Source of the DNA: JALZCH01 sp036400075
GTDB lineage: Bacteria > Acidobacteriota > Blastocatellia > Pyrinomonadales > Pyrinomonadaceae
Assembly: GCA_036400075.1 (NCBI GenBank)
Contig: DASWLV010000008.1
Span: 1 to 10,016 of the forward strand
DNA: 10,016 nucleotides
Reading direction: 5' to 3'
The notes under the pieces were generated by a model. The model worked only from the letters and a program-made list of their open reading frames with translations. It did no database searches and had not been told where the DNA came from. Position 1 is the stretch's first letter. Each line of letters begins with the position of its first letter. Shown piece by piece: positions 1 through 6,606 of this stretch. Both the position numbers and the translations under genes were made by a program.

Positions 1-150
1 GACCGTTGCGGCTTTTCCGGGCAATTCATCAGGAAAAGCGGCAGAAATTACGTCACGCTGTTTTTTGTTCTGCCCGTGATTCCGATTGGCAAATCAAAAA
101 ATATGCTTGAATGCCCGAACTGCAAAACTCGCTATCAAACCAATCAGTAA
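1..150 (+). CDS. Zinc-ribbon family protein, C-terminal part (5' end outside window)
   Basis: The frame is open from the first base to TAA at 148-150 and gives 49 residues. It contains RCGFSG near the left edge, a hydrophobic stretch TLFFVLPVIPIGKSK and then a CPNC knuckle followed by KTRYQTNQ. A cysteine knuckle, a short FF-x-PVIP hydrophobic strand and a second CPxC knuckle at the C-terminus is the pattern of small zinc-ribbon proteins of unknown function. The first knuckle is only half visible because the window starts inside it. The second pair (CPNC, codons 40-43) would bind Zn together with the first. The gene ends just before a strong terminator, so it is the last gene of an upstream unit. 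No role beyond metal binding can be inferred. Confidence 0.7.
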   Translation, partial: DRCGFSGQFIRKSGRNYVTLFFVLPVIPIGKSKNMLECPNCKTRYQTNQ

Positions 151-174
151 AAGAAAATTACAAATTTGGTAAAC

Positions 175-205
175 AAAAAGGCAAACATCTGCGTTTGCCT
201 TTTTT
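175..205 (+). terminator. Rho-independent terminator after the zinc-ribbon gene
   Basis: A perfect 12-bp inverted repeat pairs 175-186 (AAAAAGGCAAAC) with 193-204 (GTTTGCCTTTTT) around the 6-nt loop ATCTGC, with a T run at 200-205. The A run before the stem makes it partly bidirectional. It lies 25 nt after the zinc-ribbon stop codon and only 15 nt before the next start codon, so the next gene must have a promoter overlapping this hairpin or depend on read-through. Confidence 0.88.
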
Positions 206-220
206 ATTATCATTCGGTTT

Positions 221-946
221 ATGAGCAACCAAAGCGGCGAAACAAACAAATACACGAATTTTTGGTTCGAGATTTTTATAGTCGTTTCTACTTTGCTGCC
301 TTTCCTGGTTTTGGCTTGTTTCTATTCGCAATTGCCCGACCGCGTGCCTTTGTTTATGAATTTACGGGGCGAAGTCGAAGTCTGGACGAATAAAAATCTG
401 TTGTCGGTTTTCCGCGTCCCGTTGATGGCGGTCGTCACGCAAATCTTTTGTTTGCTGATGCGGCAGGAGTCGCTACGCGGCAAAACGATTTTGCCCGGAA
501 ATGCGCCGGAAGAACTTACGGCTTTACAGGAAAAAGCCGCTTTGCTGAATGTCGGTTTATGGGATTGGTTTCGCGTCGTGGTTTCTATTAAAGTCAGCGG
601 GGCTTCGATTTTTGATGTGTTTTTAGGTTTTGAATCGTTGCGGATTTTAACCAAAACAGCATTTGTATTGTCCGGCGTCGCCGCGCTAAGTTCAATTGTC
701 GCCGCGCTGGTTTACGGTTATCGCTGGTTTAGAGTGAAAAGCGAGATCAAAACAAGATTTGGAGATTTGAAATCTCAGACGCAGATTGAAACCGAAAAAT
801 CTTACGGCATTTTTTATTTCAATCCGGCTGATTCGGCGATGTTTCATAGCAAATACATTTTGAATTTCGGCAATAAACGGACGTATGTTTTTATCGCTTG
901 CATCATCGTTTATCCATTATTAGTGTTTGCTCCGATTTTAAAGTAA
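221..946 (+). CDS. DUF1648/SdpI-like integral membrane protein
   Basis: 241 residues with about five hydrophobic segments, near residues 16-36, 65-80, 115-140, 147-168 and 221-238. After the first segment comes LPDRVPLFMNLRGEVEVW (about 38-55). This matches the DUF1648 signature (LPdrVPxHfnxxGxxdxW) found in SdpI-type immunity/signal proteins and related membrane proteins. Near the C-terminus, YGIFYFNPADSAMF (about 195-208) followed by LNFG resembles the YFNPxD...NFG motif of DUF5808-type tails that often accompany DUF1648. The protein probably sits in the cytoplasmic membrane; its biochemical role is unknown. The ATG at 221 has no visible Shine-Dalgarno sequence and lies just after a terminator, but no better in-frame start exists upstream. 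Only 3 bp separate its stop from the next gene. The family match is from motif recall, so moderate certainty. Confidence 0.78.
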   Translation: MSNQSGETNKYTNFWFEIFIVVSTLLPFLVLACFYSQLPDRVPLFMNLRGEVEVWTNKNLLSVFRVPLMAVVTQIFCLLMRQESLRGKTILPGNAPEELTALQEKAALLNVGLWDWFRVVVSIKVSGASIFDVFLGFESLRILTKTAFVLSGVAALSSIVAALVYGYRWFRVKSEIKTRFGDLKSQTQIETEKSYGIFYFNPADSAMFHSKYILNFGNKRTYVFIACIIVYPLLVFAPILK

Positions 947-949
947 AAA

Positions 950-2005
950 ATGAAAATCTTAATTATTGGCGGCACGAAATTTGTGGGGCGTCACTTAACC
1001 GTTGCGGCTCTCGCCGGCGGTCACGAAGTGACGCTTTTCAATCGCGGCAAACATACTTCGGCTGGAATTCCTGAAGTCGAACAAATTCACGGCGACCGCA
1101 ACAGCGATTTGGAAAAACTCAAAAATCGAAATTGGGATACGGTAATTGACACCTGCGGATATTTGCCGCAAACCGTTAAAGCGTCAGCCGAAGCGTTGAA
1201 AGATGCGGTCGAAAATTACGTTTTCGTGTCGAGCGTTTCGGCTTATACGAATTTTAGCCAGCCCAACTATGACGAATCCGCACCGCTTGCCCGATTAACT
1301 GAAGAACAGCAGAAAAAAGTTGCCGGAATTGATCCGAAAGGCGAATTGACCGGGCAAATTCTCGGCGCGGAATACGGCGCGCTCAAAGCATTGTGCGAAG
1401 AAACGGCGGAAAAGGTATTGCCGGGGCGCGTTTTGATTGTTCGTTCCGGTTTGATTGTCGGTTCGTTTGATCCGACTGATCGTTTTACTTATTGGGTGAT
1501 GCGCGTCGCTCAAGGCGGAGAAGTTTTAGCTCCGGGCAATCCGAATTGCGCGGTTCAATTTATTGATGCGCGCGATTTGTCCGAATGGATGTTGAGAATG
1601 ATCGAGCGCAAAGAAACCGGCGTTTTCAATGCGAACGGCAAGCCCGGCGATCTAAAGTTCGGCGCAATGCTTGCGGAAATTAAAAACGTGAGCGGCAGCG
1701 ACGCGGAATTCACTTGGGCGAGCGAAAATTTTTTGCTCGCGGAAAAAGTGAAGCCTTGGAGCGAAATGCCTTTGTGGCTGCCGGGAGAAAACGCCCCGGA
1801 ATTAAAAGGACATGCGTTTGCCAATGTTAATAAAGCCGTTAATTCGGGGCTGACTTTTCGCCCTCTTCAAGACACGATTCAAGATGTTTTAGAGTGGCGC
1901 AGAGGAAATTTCGGAACTGACGAAATGAAAGCCGGAATCAGCCGGGAAAGAGAACGCGAGCTGCTTCGCAAATGGCACGAAACCGAAGACGCAAAAAAAT
2001 CGTAA
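950..2005 (+). CDS. NAD(P)-dependent epimerase/dehydratase-like extended SDR protein
   Basis: 351 residues with a Rossmann fold. The N-terminal IIGGTKFVGRHL holds the dinucleotide-binding GxxGxxG (residues 7-13), in the GGTxFVGR form common in one branch of atypical extended SDRs (epimerase-like and CSP41-like proteins). HGDRND-type spacing follows at about 47-52 (HGDRNS), then the VSSVSAY strand (93-99). Y142-x-x-x-K146 (YGALK) is the catalytic pair, so the active site looks intact. The C-terminal RERERELLRKWHE is typical of this branch. It probably works in the cytoplasm on a nucleotide-sugar or similar substrate; the substrate cannot be read from sequence. The ATG lies 3 bp after the previous stop with no Shine-Dalgarno sequence, so translational coupling is likely. 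An FlaR-like gene follows after 16 bp. Confidence 0.88.
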   Translation: MKILIIGGTKFVGRHLTVAALAGGHEVTLFNRGKHTSAGIPEVEQIHGDRNSDLEKLKNRNWDTVIDTCGYLPQTVKASAEALKDAVENYVFVSSVSAYTNFSQPNYDESAPLARLTEEQQKKVAGIDPKGELTGQILGAEYGALKALCEETAEKVLPGRVLIVRSGLIVGSFDPTDRFTYWVMRVAQGGEVLAPGNPNCAVQFIDARDLSEWMLRMIERKETGVFNANGKPGDLKFGAMLAEIKNVSGSDAEFTWASENFLLAEKVKPWSEMPLWLPGENAPELKGHAFANVNKAVNSGLTFRPLQDTIQDVLEWRRGNFGTDEMKAGISRERERELLRKWHETEDAKKS

Positions 2006-2021
2006 GTTTCGGTTTTGAGTT

Positions 2022-2525
2022 ATGAAAAAAATTGTGGTGATAGGTTCGAGCGGCGCGGGGAAATCTACATTTTCGCGCCGCCTGAGCGAAAAAACAGGCT
2101 TGCCGCTGATTCATCTCGACGTTCTTTTTTGGAAACCGAATTGGGTTGAAACCGATAAAGAAGAATGGAAAGAGATTCAGGCGAACGCTTTAACAGGAGA
2201 TTCGTGGATTGTGGACGGGCATTTTGGCGGAACGATTGGATTGCGTCTCAAAAAATGCGACACGGTAATTTTTCTCGATATGCCGCGCGTGCTTTGCGTT
2301 TATCGTATTTTGAAGCGAGTCGTTACTTATCAAAAGGGCAAGCGTCCCGATATGGCTGATGGCTGCGATGAAAAATTCGACTGGCAGTTTTTGAAATGGG
2401 TTTGGAATTTCCCGGAAAGGTCAAAGCCAAAAATTGAAAAATTGCTCGCCGAACATCAAGACTCAATCACAATTTTCCGTTTAAAATCCACGAAAGAAGT
2501 TGAAAATTTTCTGTCCCGATTATGA
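2022..2525 (+). CDS. FlaR-like / adenylate kinase-like P-loop protein
   Basis: 167 residues. The Walker A motif GSSGAGKST occupies residues 8-16 directly after the first beta strand. HLDVLFWKPNW (31-41) follows; this HLDxxxWxPxW signature marks the so-called DNA topology modulation (FlaR) group of small adenylate-kinase-like NTPases. SWIVDGHFGGTIGLRL (about 61-76) and the strand TVIFLDMPR are also typical of the group, with an arginine-rich lid region at about 95-110. The length fits the family (about 165-180). It is likely a soluble nucleotide- or small-molecule kinase. The historical link to DNA topology is weak, and the substrate is unknown. Its stop codon overlaps the next gene's start in ATGA, so the two are translationally coupled. 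Confidence 0.85.
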   Translation: MKKIVVIGSSGAGKSTFSRRLSEKTGLPLIHLDVLFWKPNWVETDKEEWKEIQANALTGDSWIVDGHFGGTIGLRLKKCDTVIFLDMPRVLCVYRILKRVVTYQKGKRPDMADGCDEKFDWQFLKWVWNFPERSKPKIEKLLAEHQDSITIFRLKSTKEVENFLSRL

Positions 2526-3013
2526 ACGAAAATCACGAATGGCAAAACGGCGAATTTGTGGTCAGCACAAACCGCGAAAAGCTAGACATCGAAACGATTC
2601 ATCATTTCTTAACGACCGAAACTTACTGGGCTGGCGAGCGCAGCTTGGAAACCGTTCGGCGTTCCTTTGAAAATTCTCTGCCGTTTGTGATTTACAGAGG
2701 CGATGAAATTGTCGGTTTTGCCCGCGTGCTTTCGGATTATGCGACGTTTGCGTGGCTTGCCGATGTTTTCATCCGGCGGGAATATCGCGGGCTTGGATTA
2801 AGCAAATGGTTGATGGAAATTATTATCGCACACCCGGATTTGCAAGGCTTGCGGCGTTTTCTGTTAGCCACGAGAGACGCGCACGCGCTTTATCGCCAAT
2901 TCGGTTTTGACGATTTGCGAATTCCCTATCTCTGGATGGAGCGAACCGCGCCAAACGCTTACGCCAGCTTCGGAATAAATACGGAGCAAAGCGAAAATCA
3001 GCCCGGTTCGTAA
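2522..3013 (+). CDS. GNAT family N-acetyltransferase
   Basis: 163 residues with a complete GNAT core. Strand IVGFARVLSDYATFAWLADVFI leads into acetyl-CoA-binding motif A, RREYRGLGLSKWLM (about 85-98), which carries the R/Q-x-x-G-x-G/A signature. Motif B is seen as LLATRDAHALYRQFGF (114-129). It would transfer an acetyl group from acetyl-CoA to an amine; the substrate is not recognisable. The pattern and size match small stand-alone GNAT proteins annotated across many bacteria. The start overlaps the stop of the FlaR-like gene by 4 bp (ATGA). No strong terminator follows, only an A/T-only inverted repeat around 3012-3031. Confidence 0.9.
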   Translation: MNENHEWQNGEFVVSTNREKLDIETIHHFLTTETYWAGERSLETVRRSFENSLPFVIYRGDEIVGFARVLSDYATFAWLADVFIRREYRGLGLSKWLMEIIIAHPDLQGLRRFLLATRDAHALYRQFGFDDLRIPYLWMERTAPNAYASFGINTEQSENQPGS

Positions 3014-3069
3014 ATAAATTGCCGGTTATTTTTATTGATAAACTTTTCTTGTGGTATGTATATCAAAAC

Positions 3070-3098
3070 TTGACAGACAATCGAGAAATTTGTAGATT
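3070..3098 (+). promoter_or_regulatory. Sigma70-like promoter for the subtilase gene
   Basis: A perfect -35 hexamer TTGACA at 3070-3075 is followed by a 17-bp spacer and TAGATT (4 of 6 matches to TATAAT) at 3093-3098, predicting transcription from about 3105. It lies about 57 bp after the GNAT stop codon and faces the protease gene. This is the best promoter in the window by hexamer and spacing. Confidence 0.6.
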
Positions 3099-3104
3099 AT
3101 TTAT

Positions 3105-3349
3105 AGGCAGAACGATCACTTTGTTCCGCCCGCTTCCCCGCAGCGAAAATTTATTCCCCTAAAAAACTAAGTTATTGGTTTGTTTTGTGTTCTCCGTATG
3201 CGCAATGGTACGCGATTCGCCTATCATTTGTGCTGTGTGCGAATTGCAGACACATTTCATTTCGCGGTAAGTTTGATAAGCAACTAATTAAATTACCGCA
3301 AAAGTTTCAAAGGGTTAATAAACTGAATCTAAATAACAACATTTCCCGT
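3105..3349 (+). other. Long structured 5' leader of the subtilase mRNA
   Basis: About 245 nt lie between the predicted transcription start and the ATG at 3350, and no gene is recognised in them. Three hairpins can be drawn. The first, 3106-3130, has GGC-A-GAAC pairing GTTC-C-GCC around a 9-nt loop, right at the predicted 5' end. The second pairs 3212-3220 with 3239-3247 (9 bp including one G-U, 18-nt loop). The third pairs GCGGTAA 3264-3270 with TTACCGC 3293-3299 (7 bp). I recognise no known riboswitch class. The frame is open back to a TTG at 3185, but that part shows no signal sequence and looks non-coding. Confidence 0.4.
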
Positions 3350-6301
3350 ATGTTTTGGCACAAATTTATCTGTCTTCTGTTGACGTTTTGCACCTTCGGC
3401 GCGAACATCGCGCAAGCCGGGGTTAGCGTAATAAAATCGAACGGAATCACTTTAACCGGAGCCGACGGCGTAAAATTTATCGGAACAAACGGCATCACGC
3501 TGACCGGAGCCGACGGTTTTCTTAACAGACAAGCCAATGGAATCACCCTGACTGGCGCCGACGGCATTACATTAACCGGCGCTGATGGAATCACTTTGAC
3601 CGGAGCCGATTCCACAGTGCATACGGGGACAAACGGCATCACTCTAACCGGAGCCGATGGTATTACATTGACCGGAGCCGACGGAATTACTCTGACCGGA
3701 GCCGACGGAATCACTTTAACCGGCGCTGACGGAACAACCTATCGCGTAGATTCCGTAATAGGCATCAAGCCGAACGGAATTACATTAACGGGAGCCGACG
3801 GAATCACTTTAACTGGTGCGGATGGCATCACTTTAACCGGAGCTGATGGAATCACCCTGACGGGCGCGGATGGAATTACTTTAACCGGAGCCGACGGAAT
3901 TACTTTAACGGGCGCTGATTCAATCGTTTGCGTTCGAGCGGACGGCACGACTTTTTCGGTTTCGCCAAATGGAATTACTTTAACGGGTGCAGATGGAATT
4001 ACGTTGACGGGAGCCGATGGAATTAACTTAAACGGAACGCACGGCGTTAACATTTGGGGAAACGAAACTTATCAAACCACTTCCAACGGGCTGCAAGGCG
4101 TTGACCCGGAACTCGCTCTCTTGCTGAATCAAGCTACCGACGACAGCAACATTAACGCTGTTGTCGTTTATCATCAATATCCGAGCGAGGTTGATTTATC
4201 TCACTTGCGCCAAATCGGAATTTCGGGCGGCACTCGTTTCAAACAGTTGCCGATGGTCGTCGTGACTGGAACTCGCCAGCAAATAATAAATATTTCGCGT
4301 CTTTCCAATGTCCGTTCGATTTACGGCAATCGCACCTTAAATTTAAATACCGATCCTTATTTTAATGTGACCGGAATCGGGCGAGTCATGCCAGACCGCG
4401 ATTTACGGCAGCAAAATTCCGGTCTGTCGGTTTCTGGCAGAAACGTGACGGTTGCCGTTCTGGACACGGGCGTTAATTCGCTTCATAACGATTTGAGCAA
4501 CCGCGTCGTCCAAAACGTCCGACTCGCCGATTTGCAAAGCGCTCCGGTCGGTTTCGTCAATCCGATTCCGGTCGAAAATGTTCCAAACACCGATTTGGTT
4601 GCCGGACACGGAACTTTTGTTTCGGGAATTGTCGCCGGAAGCGGCGTTTCGTCCGCCGGACGCTACAACGGCGTCGCGCCCGGCGCAAATATCCTGGGTC
4701 TGAGCGCCGGAGATTTAAATTTAAGCTACGTTTTATCGGGCTTTGATTATTTGCTCGACCGCGGAGCCAATTACAACGCTCGTGTCGTCAATTGCAGCTT
4801 TTCCGCCAACACGGTTTTCGACTACAACGATCCGGTTAACATTGCAACCAAAATGCTTACGGATCGCGGCGTCAGCGTCGTGTTTTCGGCGGGAAATACT
4901 GGAGCAGGAAATGGAACTTTAAATCCTTATGCCGCCGCACCGTGGGTGATCAGCGTTGGCGCGACCGACCAAAACGGCAAGCTCGCCGATTTTTCATCGC
5001 GCGGCGCGTTTGGCAGCCGATTTCGTCCAACTTTGGTTGCGCCCGGCGTAAATGTCGTCAGCCTGCGAAGCTTGCCGACGCAGACGAGCGTTTTGGGCAT
5101 TGCTCAGGGCGAAGACTTAAAGCGTTTGTCGTTGACGGAGTTGCCGTTTTACACGACGGCGAGCGGAACTTCGTTTACTGCTCCGCAGGTTTCGGGCGCG
5201 ATTGCTTTGATGCTCGAAACGAATCCGAATTTAACGCCTGCGCAAATCAAAGAGATTTTGCAGCGCACGGCGACACCTTTGCCGCCGTATTACGCGCACG
5301 AAGTTGGTGCCGGAATGCTCAACGTTCATGCCGCCGTTCTCGAATCGGCTTTTCCGAACCGCGAAACCGGAATCTTCCGCTCGGTTCTCGAACGGCGGGC
5401 GGTTAATTTCTACACCTCGACCACGCAAACCTTTAGCGGTTTGGCAACGCCCGGAACGCCCGTTCAAATGAATGTTCAGCTTCCGTCGGATGCGATTCAA
5501 GCCGGAGTCAGCATCGCCTGGGGCGATATGTTCAGCTCGAACGATTTGGGTTTAACGGTAAACGACGCGAGCGGTAAGTTTTACGACGAATCGAATTATG
5601 TGAATTCGGCGGGACTCACGGCGCGCCGCGAAAAAGTGACGATTGATAAACCGTCCGCTCCAAATTGGAGCGCTCTTGCTTATCACACCGGCGCTTTGGG
5701 ACCGCCGCAGACTTTCTTTGGCGCTGTCGAAACGACGCGCGCGGACATTGCACCGCTAGCCGATTTAAACACACTCGCTCCGGGTGTTCAGGCAACCGTC
5801 AGACAAAGTCTTCGTTCGTACGTGATGCTCCCCGAAGGCAGGAGCTTTCGCCCCGGCGCGCAGGTGATGCGGTCTGAAATGGCGGCGGCTTTGCTCAGAG
5901 GCGCGCGTGTTCCGCAATACATCGCCGCTTCTCCGCTTTATTCGGACGTGCGCGATTTAACAACACGCGAAGCAATCGAAAGCGCGCAATCTTTCCCGAA
6001 CGGCAAACTTTTTGTTGACGCGACGACAGGCGGCGCATTTAATCCTTATGCGCCGACAACTCGATTAATCGCCGCAATCGCTTTGGTAAAAGCCGCCGGA
6101 TTTGAACATCTCGTCGCTACGACTCCATTGACGACGCCCGATGCTCTAACCGTTCCTTCGCAATATCGCGGTTACGCCGCAGTCGCGTTGAGAAAAGGTT
6201 TGCTTGTAACGCACGTCGCGAATTTTAATTCGTCGCGCGCTTTAACCCGTTTAGAGCTGGCGCAGGCAATGGTTCGTTTGACACAGCTTGCGGTTGAATA
6301 A
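3350..6301 (+). CDS. Secreted S8 subtilisin-like protease with GITLTGAD octapeptide repeats and SLH-like C-terminus
   Basis: 983 residues from the ATG at 3350. That start is chosen because it begins a classic signal peptide, with positive MFWHK, a hydrophobic core and cleavage after IAQA at residue 23. The Shine-Dalgarno sequence is poor (AAAGGG lies about 35 nt away). Domains in order: octapeptide repeat region 32-239; an I9-like propeptide at about 255-326; and the S8 catalytic domain at about 363-650. The triad is complete: D372 in VAVLDTGV, H420 in GHGTFVSG and S608 in GTSFTAPQVSG, with oxyanion N516 in SAGN. A beta-sandwich region, possibly PPC-like, spans about 665-780 (VSIAWGDM..NDLGLTVND). 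SLH-like repeats follow at about 820-983 (SFRPGAQVMRSEMAAALL, FNPYAPTTRLIAAIALVKAAG, ALTRLELAQAMVRL). It is probably exported, autoprocessed and possibly held at the cell surface. It has its own promoter and terminator and no protease partner genes nearby. Function is certain as a subtilase; the target is unknown. Confidence 0.93.
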   Translation: MFWHKFICLLLTFCTFGANIAQAGVSVIKSNGITLTGADGVKFIGTNGITLTGADGFLNRQANGITLTGADGITLTGADGITLTGADSTVHTGTNGITLTGADGITLTGADGITLTGADGITLTGADGTTYRVDSVIGIKPNGITLTGADGITLTGADGITLTGADGITLTGADGITLTGADGITLTGADSIVCVRADGTTFSVSPNGITLTGADGITLTGADGINLNGTHGVNIWGNETYQTTSNGLQGVDPELALLLNQATDDSNINAVVVYHQYPSEVDLSHLRQIGISGGTRFKQLPMVVVTGTRQQIINISRLSNVRSIYGNRTLNLNTDPYFNVTGIGRVMPDRDLRQQNSGLSVSGRNVTVAVLDTGVNSLHNDLSNRVVQNVRLADLQSAPVGFVNPIPVENVPNTDLVAGHGTFVSGIVAGSGVSSAGRYNGVAPGANILGLSAGDLNLSYVLSGFDYLLDRGANYNARVVNCSFSANTVFDYNDPVNIATKMLTDRGVSVVFSAGNTGAGNGTLNPYAAAPWVISVGATDQNGKLADFSSRGAFGSRFRPTLVAPGVNVVSLRSLPTQTSVLGIAQGEDLKRLSLTELPFYTTASGTSFTAPQVSGAIALMLETNPNLTPAQIKEILQRTATPLPPYYAHEVGAGMLNVHAAVLESAFPNRETGIFRSVLERRAVNFYTSTTQTFSGLATPGTPVQMNVQLPSDAIQAGVSIAWGDMFSSNDLGLTVNDASGKFYDESNYVNSAGLTARREKVTIDKPSAPNWSALAYHTGALGPPQTFFGAVETTRADIAPLADLNTLAPGVQATVRQSLRSYVMLPEGRSFRPGAQVMRSEMAAALLRGARVPQYIAASPLYSDVRDLTTREAIESAQSFPNGKLFVDATTGGAFNPYAPTTRLIAAIALVKAAGFEHLVATTPLTTPDALTVPSQYRGYAAVALRKGLLVTHVANFNSSRALTRLELAQAMVRLTQLAVE
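3443..4066 (+). repeat. GITLTGAD octapeptide (24-bp unit) repeat array within the subtilase gene
   Basis: There are seventeen perfect GITLTGAD copies: single copies at 3443 and 3491, then blocks of 3 (3539-3610), 4 (3635-3730), 6 (3776-3919) and 2 (3971-4018). They are interrupted by degenerate units GVKFIGTN, GFLNRQAN and STVHTGTN and by longer breaks at 3731-3775 (15 codons) and 3920-3970 (17 codons). The array ends in the degenerate units GINLNGTH and GVNIWGNE. Every one of the 17 perfect peptide copies is written in a different 24-base sequence; differences are only at synonymous positions. It is therefore a protein-level repeat, not a fresh DNA minisatellite. The alternation of a strand (ITLT) and a GADG turn suggests a repetitive beta structure, which is inference. 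Confidence 0.95.
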
Positions 6302-6328
6302 GAAAGCCGATTCAAAAACATTAAATTT

Positions 6329-6356
6329 AAAGGCGGTCTTTTGACCGCCTTTTTTT
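6329..6356 (+). terminator. Rho-independent terminator of the subtilase gene
   Basis: A perfect 10-bp stem pairs 6329-6338 (AAAGGCGGTC) with 6343-6352 (GACCGCCTTT) across a TTTT loop, followed by a T run to 6356. It starts 27 nt after the protease stop codon. This isolates the following intergenic region from protease transcription, so any RNA from there needs its own promoter. Confidence 0.92.
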
Positions 6357-6439
6357 GTTATTGAAATTGAACGGTCAGGCTGTATTCAACCGGGAGGCAA
6401 AATCAATTTATTAGCTGAAAACAAAAGACTTCTCTAAAC

Positions 6440-6472
6440 CTCAAGTTTTCCTCAAGTGTGATTTTTTATCCT
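6440..6472 (+). promoter_or_regulatory. Tandem 11-bp-spaced CTCAAG operator with -10-like element
   Basis: CTCAAGT occurs at 6440-6446 and again at 6451-6457, an exact 11-bp step (one helical turn). Ten bases after the second CTCAAG comes TATCCT (6467-6472, 4 of 6 matches to TATAAT). Direct repeats at 11-bp steps placed about 10 bp upstream of a -10 are the known layout of activator sites for OmpR-type winged-helix proteins such as PhoB and the SARP/AfsR group. The regulator is not encoded here. A near-identical site lies at 8561-8577. Confidence 0.5.
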
Positions 6473-6499
6473 TGAATCAGGTTAGAGAGCAGAACGCAA

Positions 6500-6553
6500 A
6501 TGCAAGGTAAGGCTGAGGGGAAGGTCAAGCGGCAAGCAACGCTCTCTAACTAA
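6500..6553 (+). CDS. Possible 17-residue basic peptide inside the candidate small RNA
   Basis: ATG at 6500 to TAA at 6551-6553 encodes MQGKAEGKVKRQATLSN, with five basic residues. A GAGAG stretch at 6485-6489 lies 10 nt upstream and could serve as a weak ribosome-binding site. It sits inside the 5' arm of the 10-bp stem, and the stop codon directly follows the 3' arm, so structure and translation would exclude each other. It may equally be chance. No homologue is recognised. Confidence 0.15.
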   Translation: MQGKAEGKVKRQATLSN

Positions 6554-6606
6554 ACAAAGCTATACAGCTTTTAGGGGAAGCTAGGGGAAACTTAAACTTG
6601 ACTTAA

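Noticed and set aside
1860..1888. Two TTCAAG units resembling the tandem operator
   Set aside because: They are 12 bp apart, not 11, lie inside the epimerase-like coding sequence, and lack the following T and any promoter context.
2605..3031. Terminator after the GNAT gene (AAATAA/TTATTT inverted repeat at 3012-3031)
   Set aside because: The stem is only A/T pairs and overlaps the stop codon; too weak to call as a terminator.
3185..3349. N-terminal extension of the subtilase from a TTG start
   Set aside because: The extra 55 residues would bury the signal peptide, which begins cleanly at the ATG at 3350; the region reads better as an mRNA leader.
3307..4053. Minus-strand open frames rich in VIPSAPV repeats
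   Set aside because: They are the mirror of the GITLTGAD repeats read on the other strand; repeated codons keep that frame open without any selection needed.
3443..4066. CRISPR array or DNA minisatellite
   Set aside because: The 24-base units are contiguous or separated by coding insertions, vary at synonymous sites, have no constant repeat and no spacers, and stay in frame inside a large gene.
4942..5406. Plus-strand 154-codon open frame inside the subtilase gene
   Set aside because: It is an out-of-frame shadow of the S8 catalytic domain, arginine-rich and without any recognisable motif.
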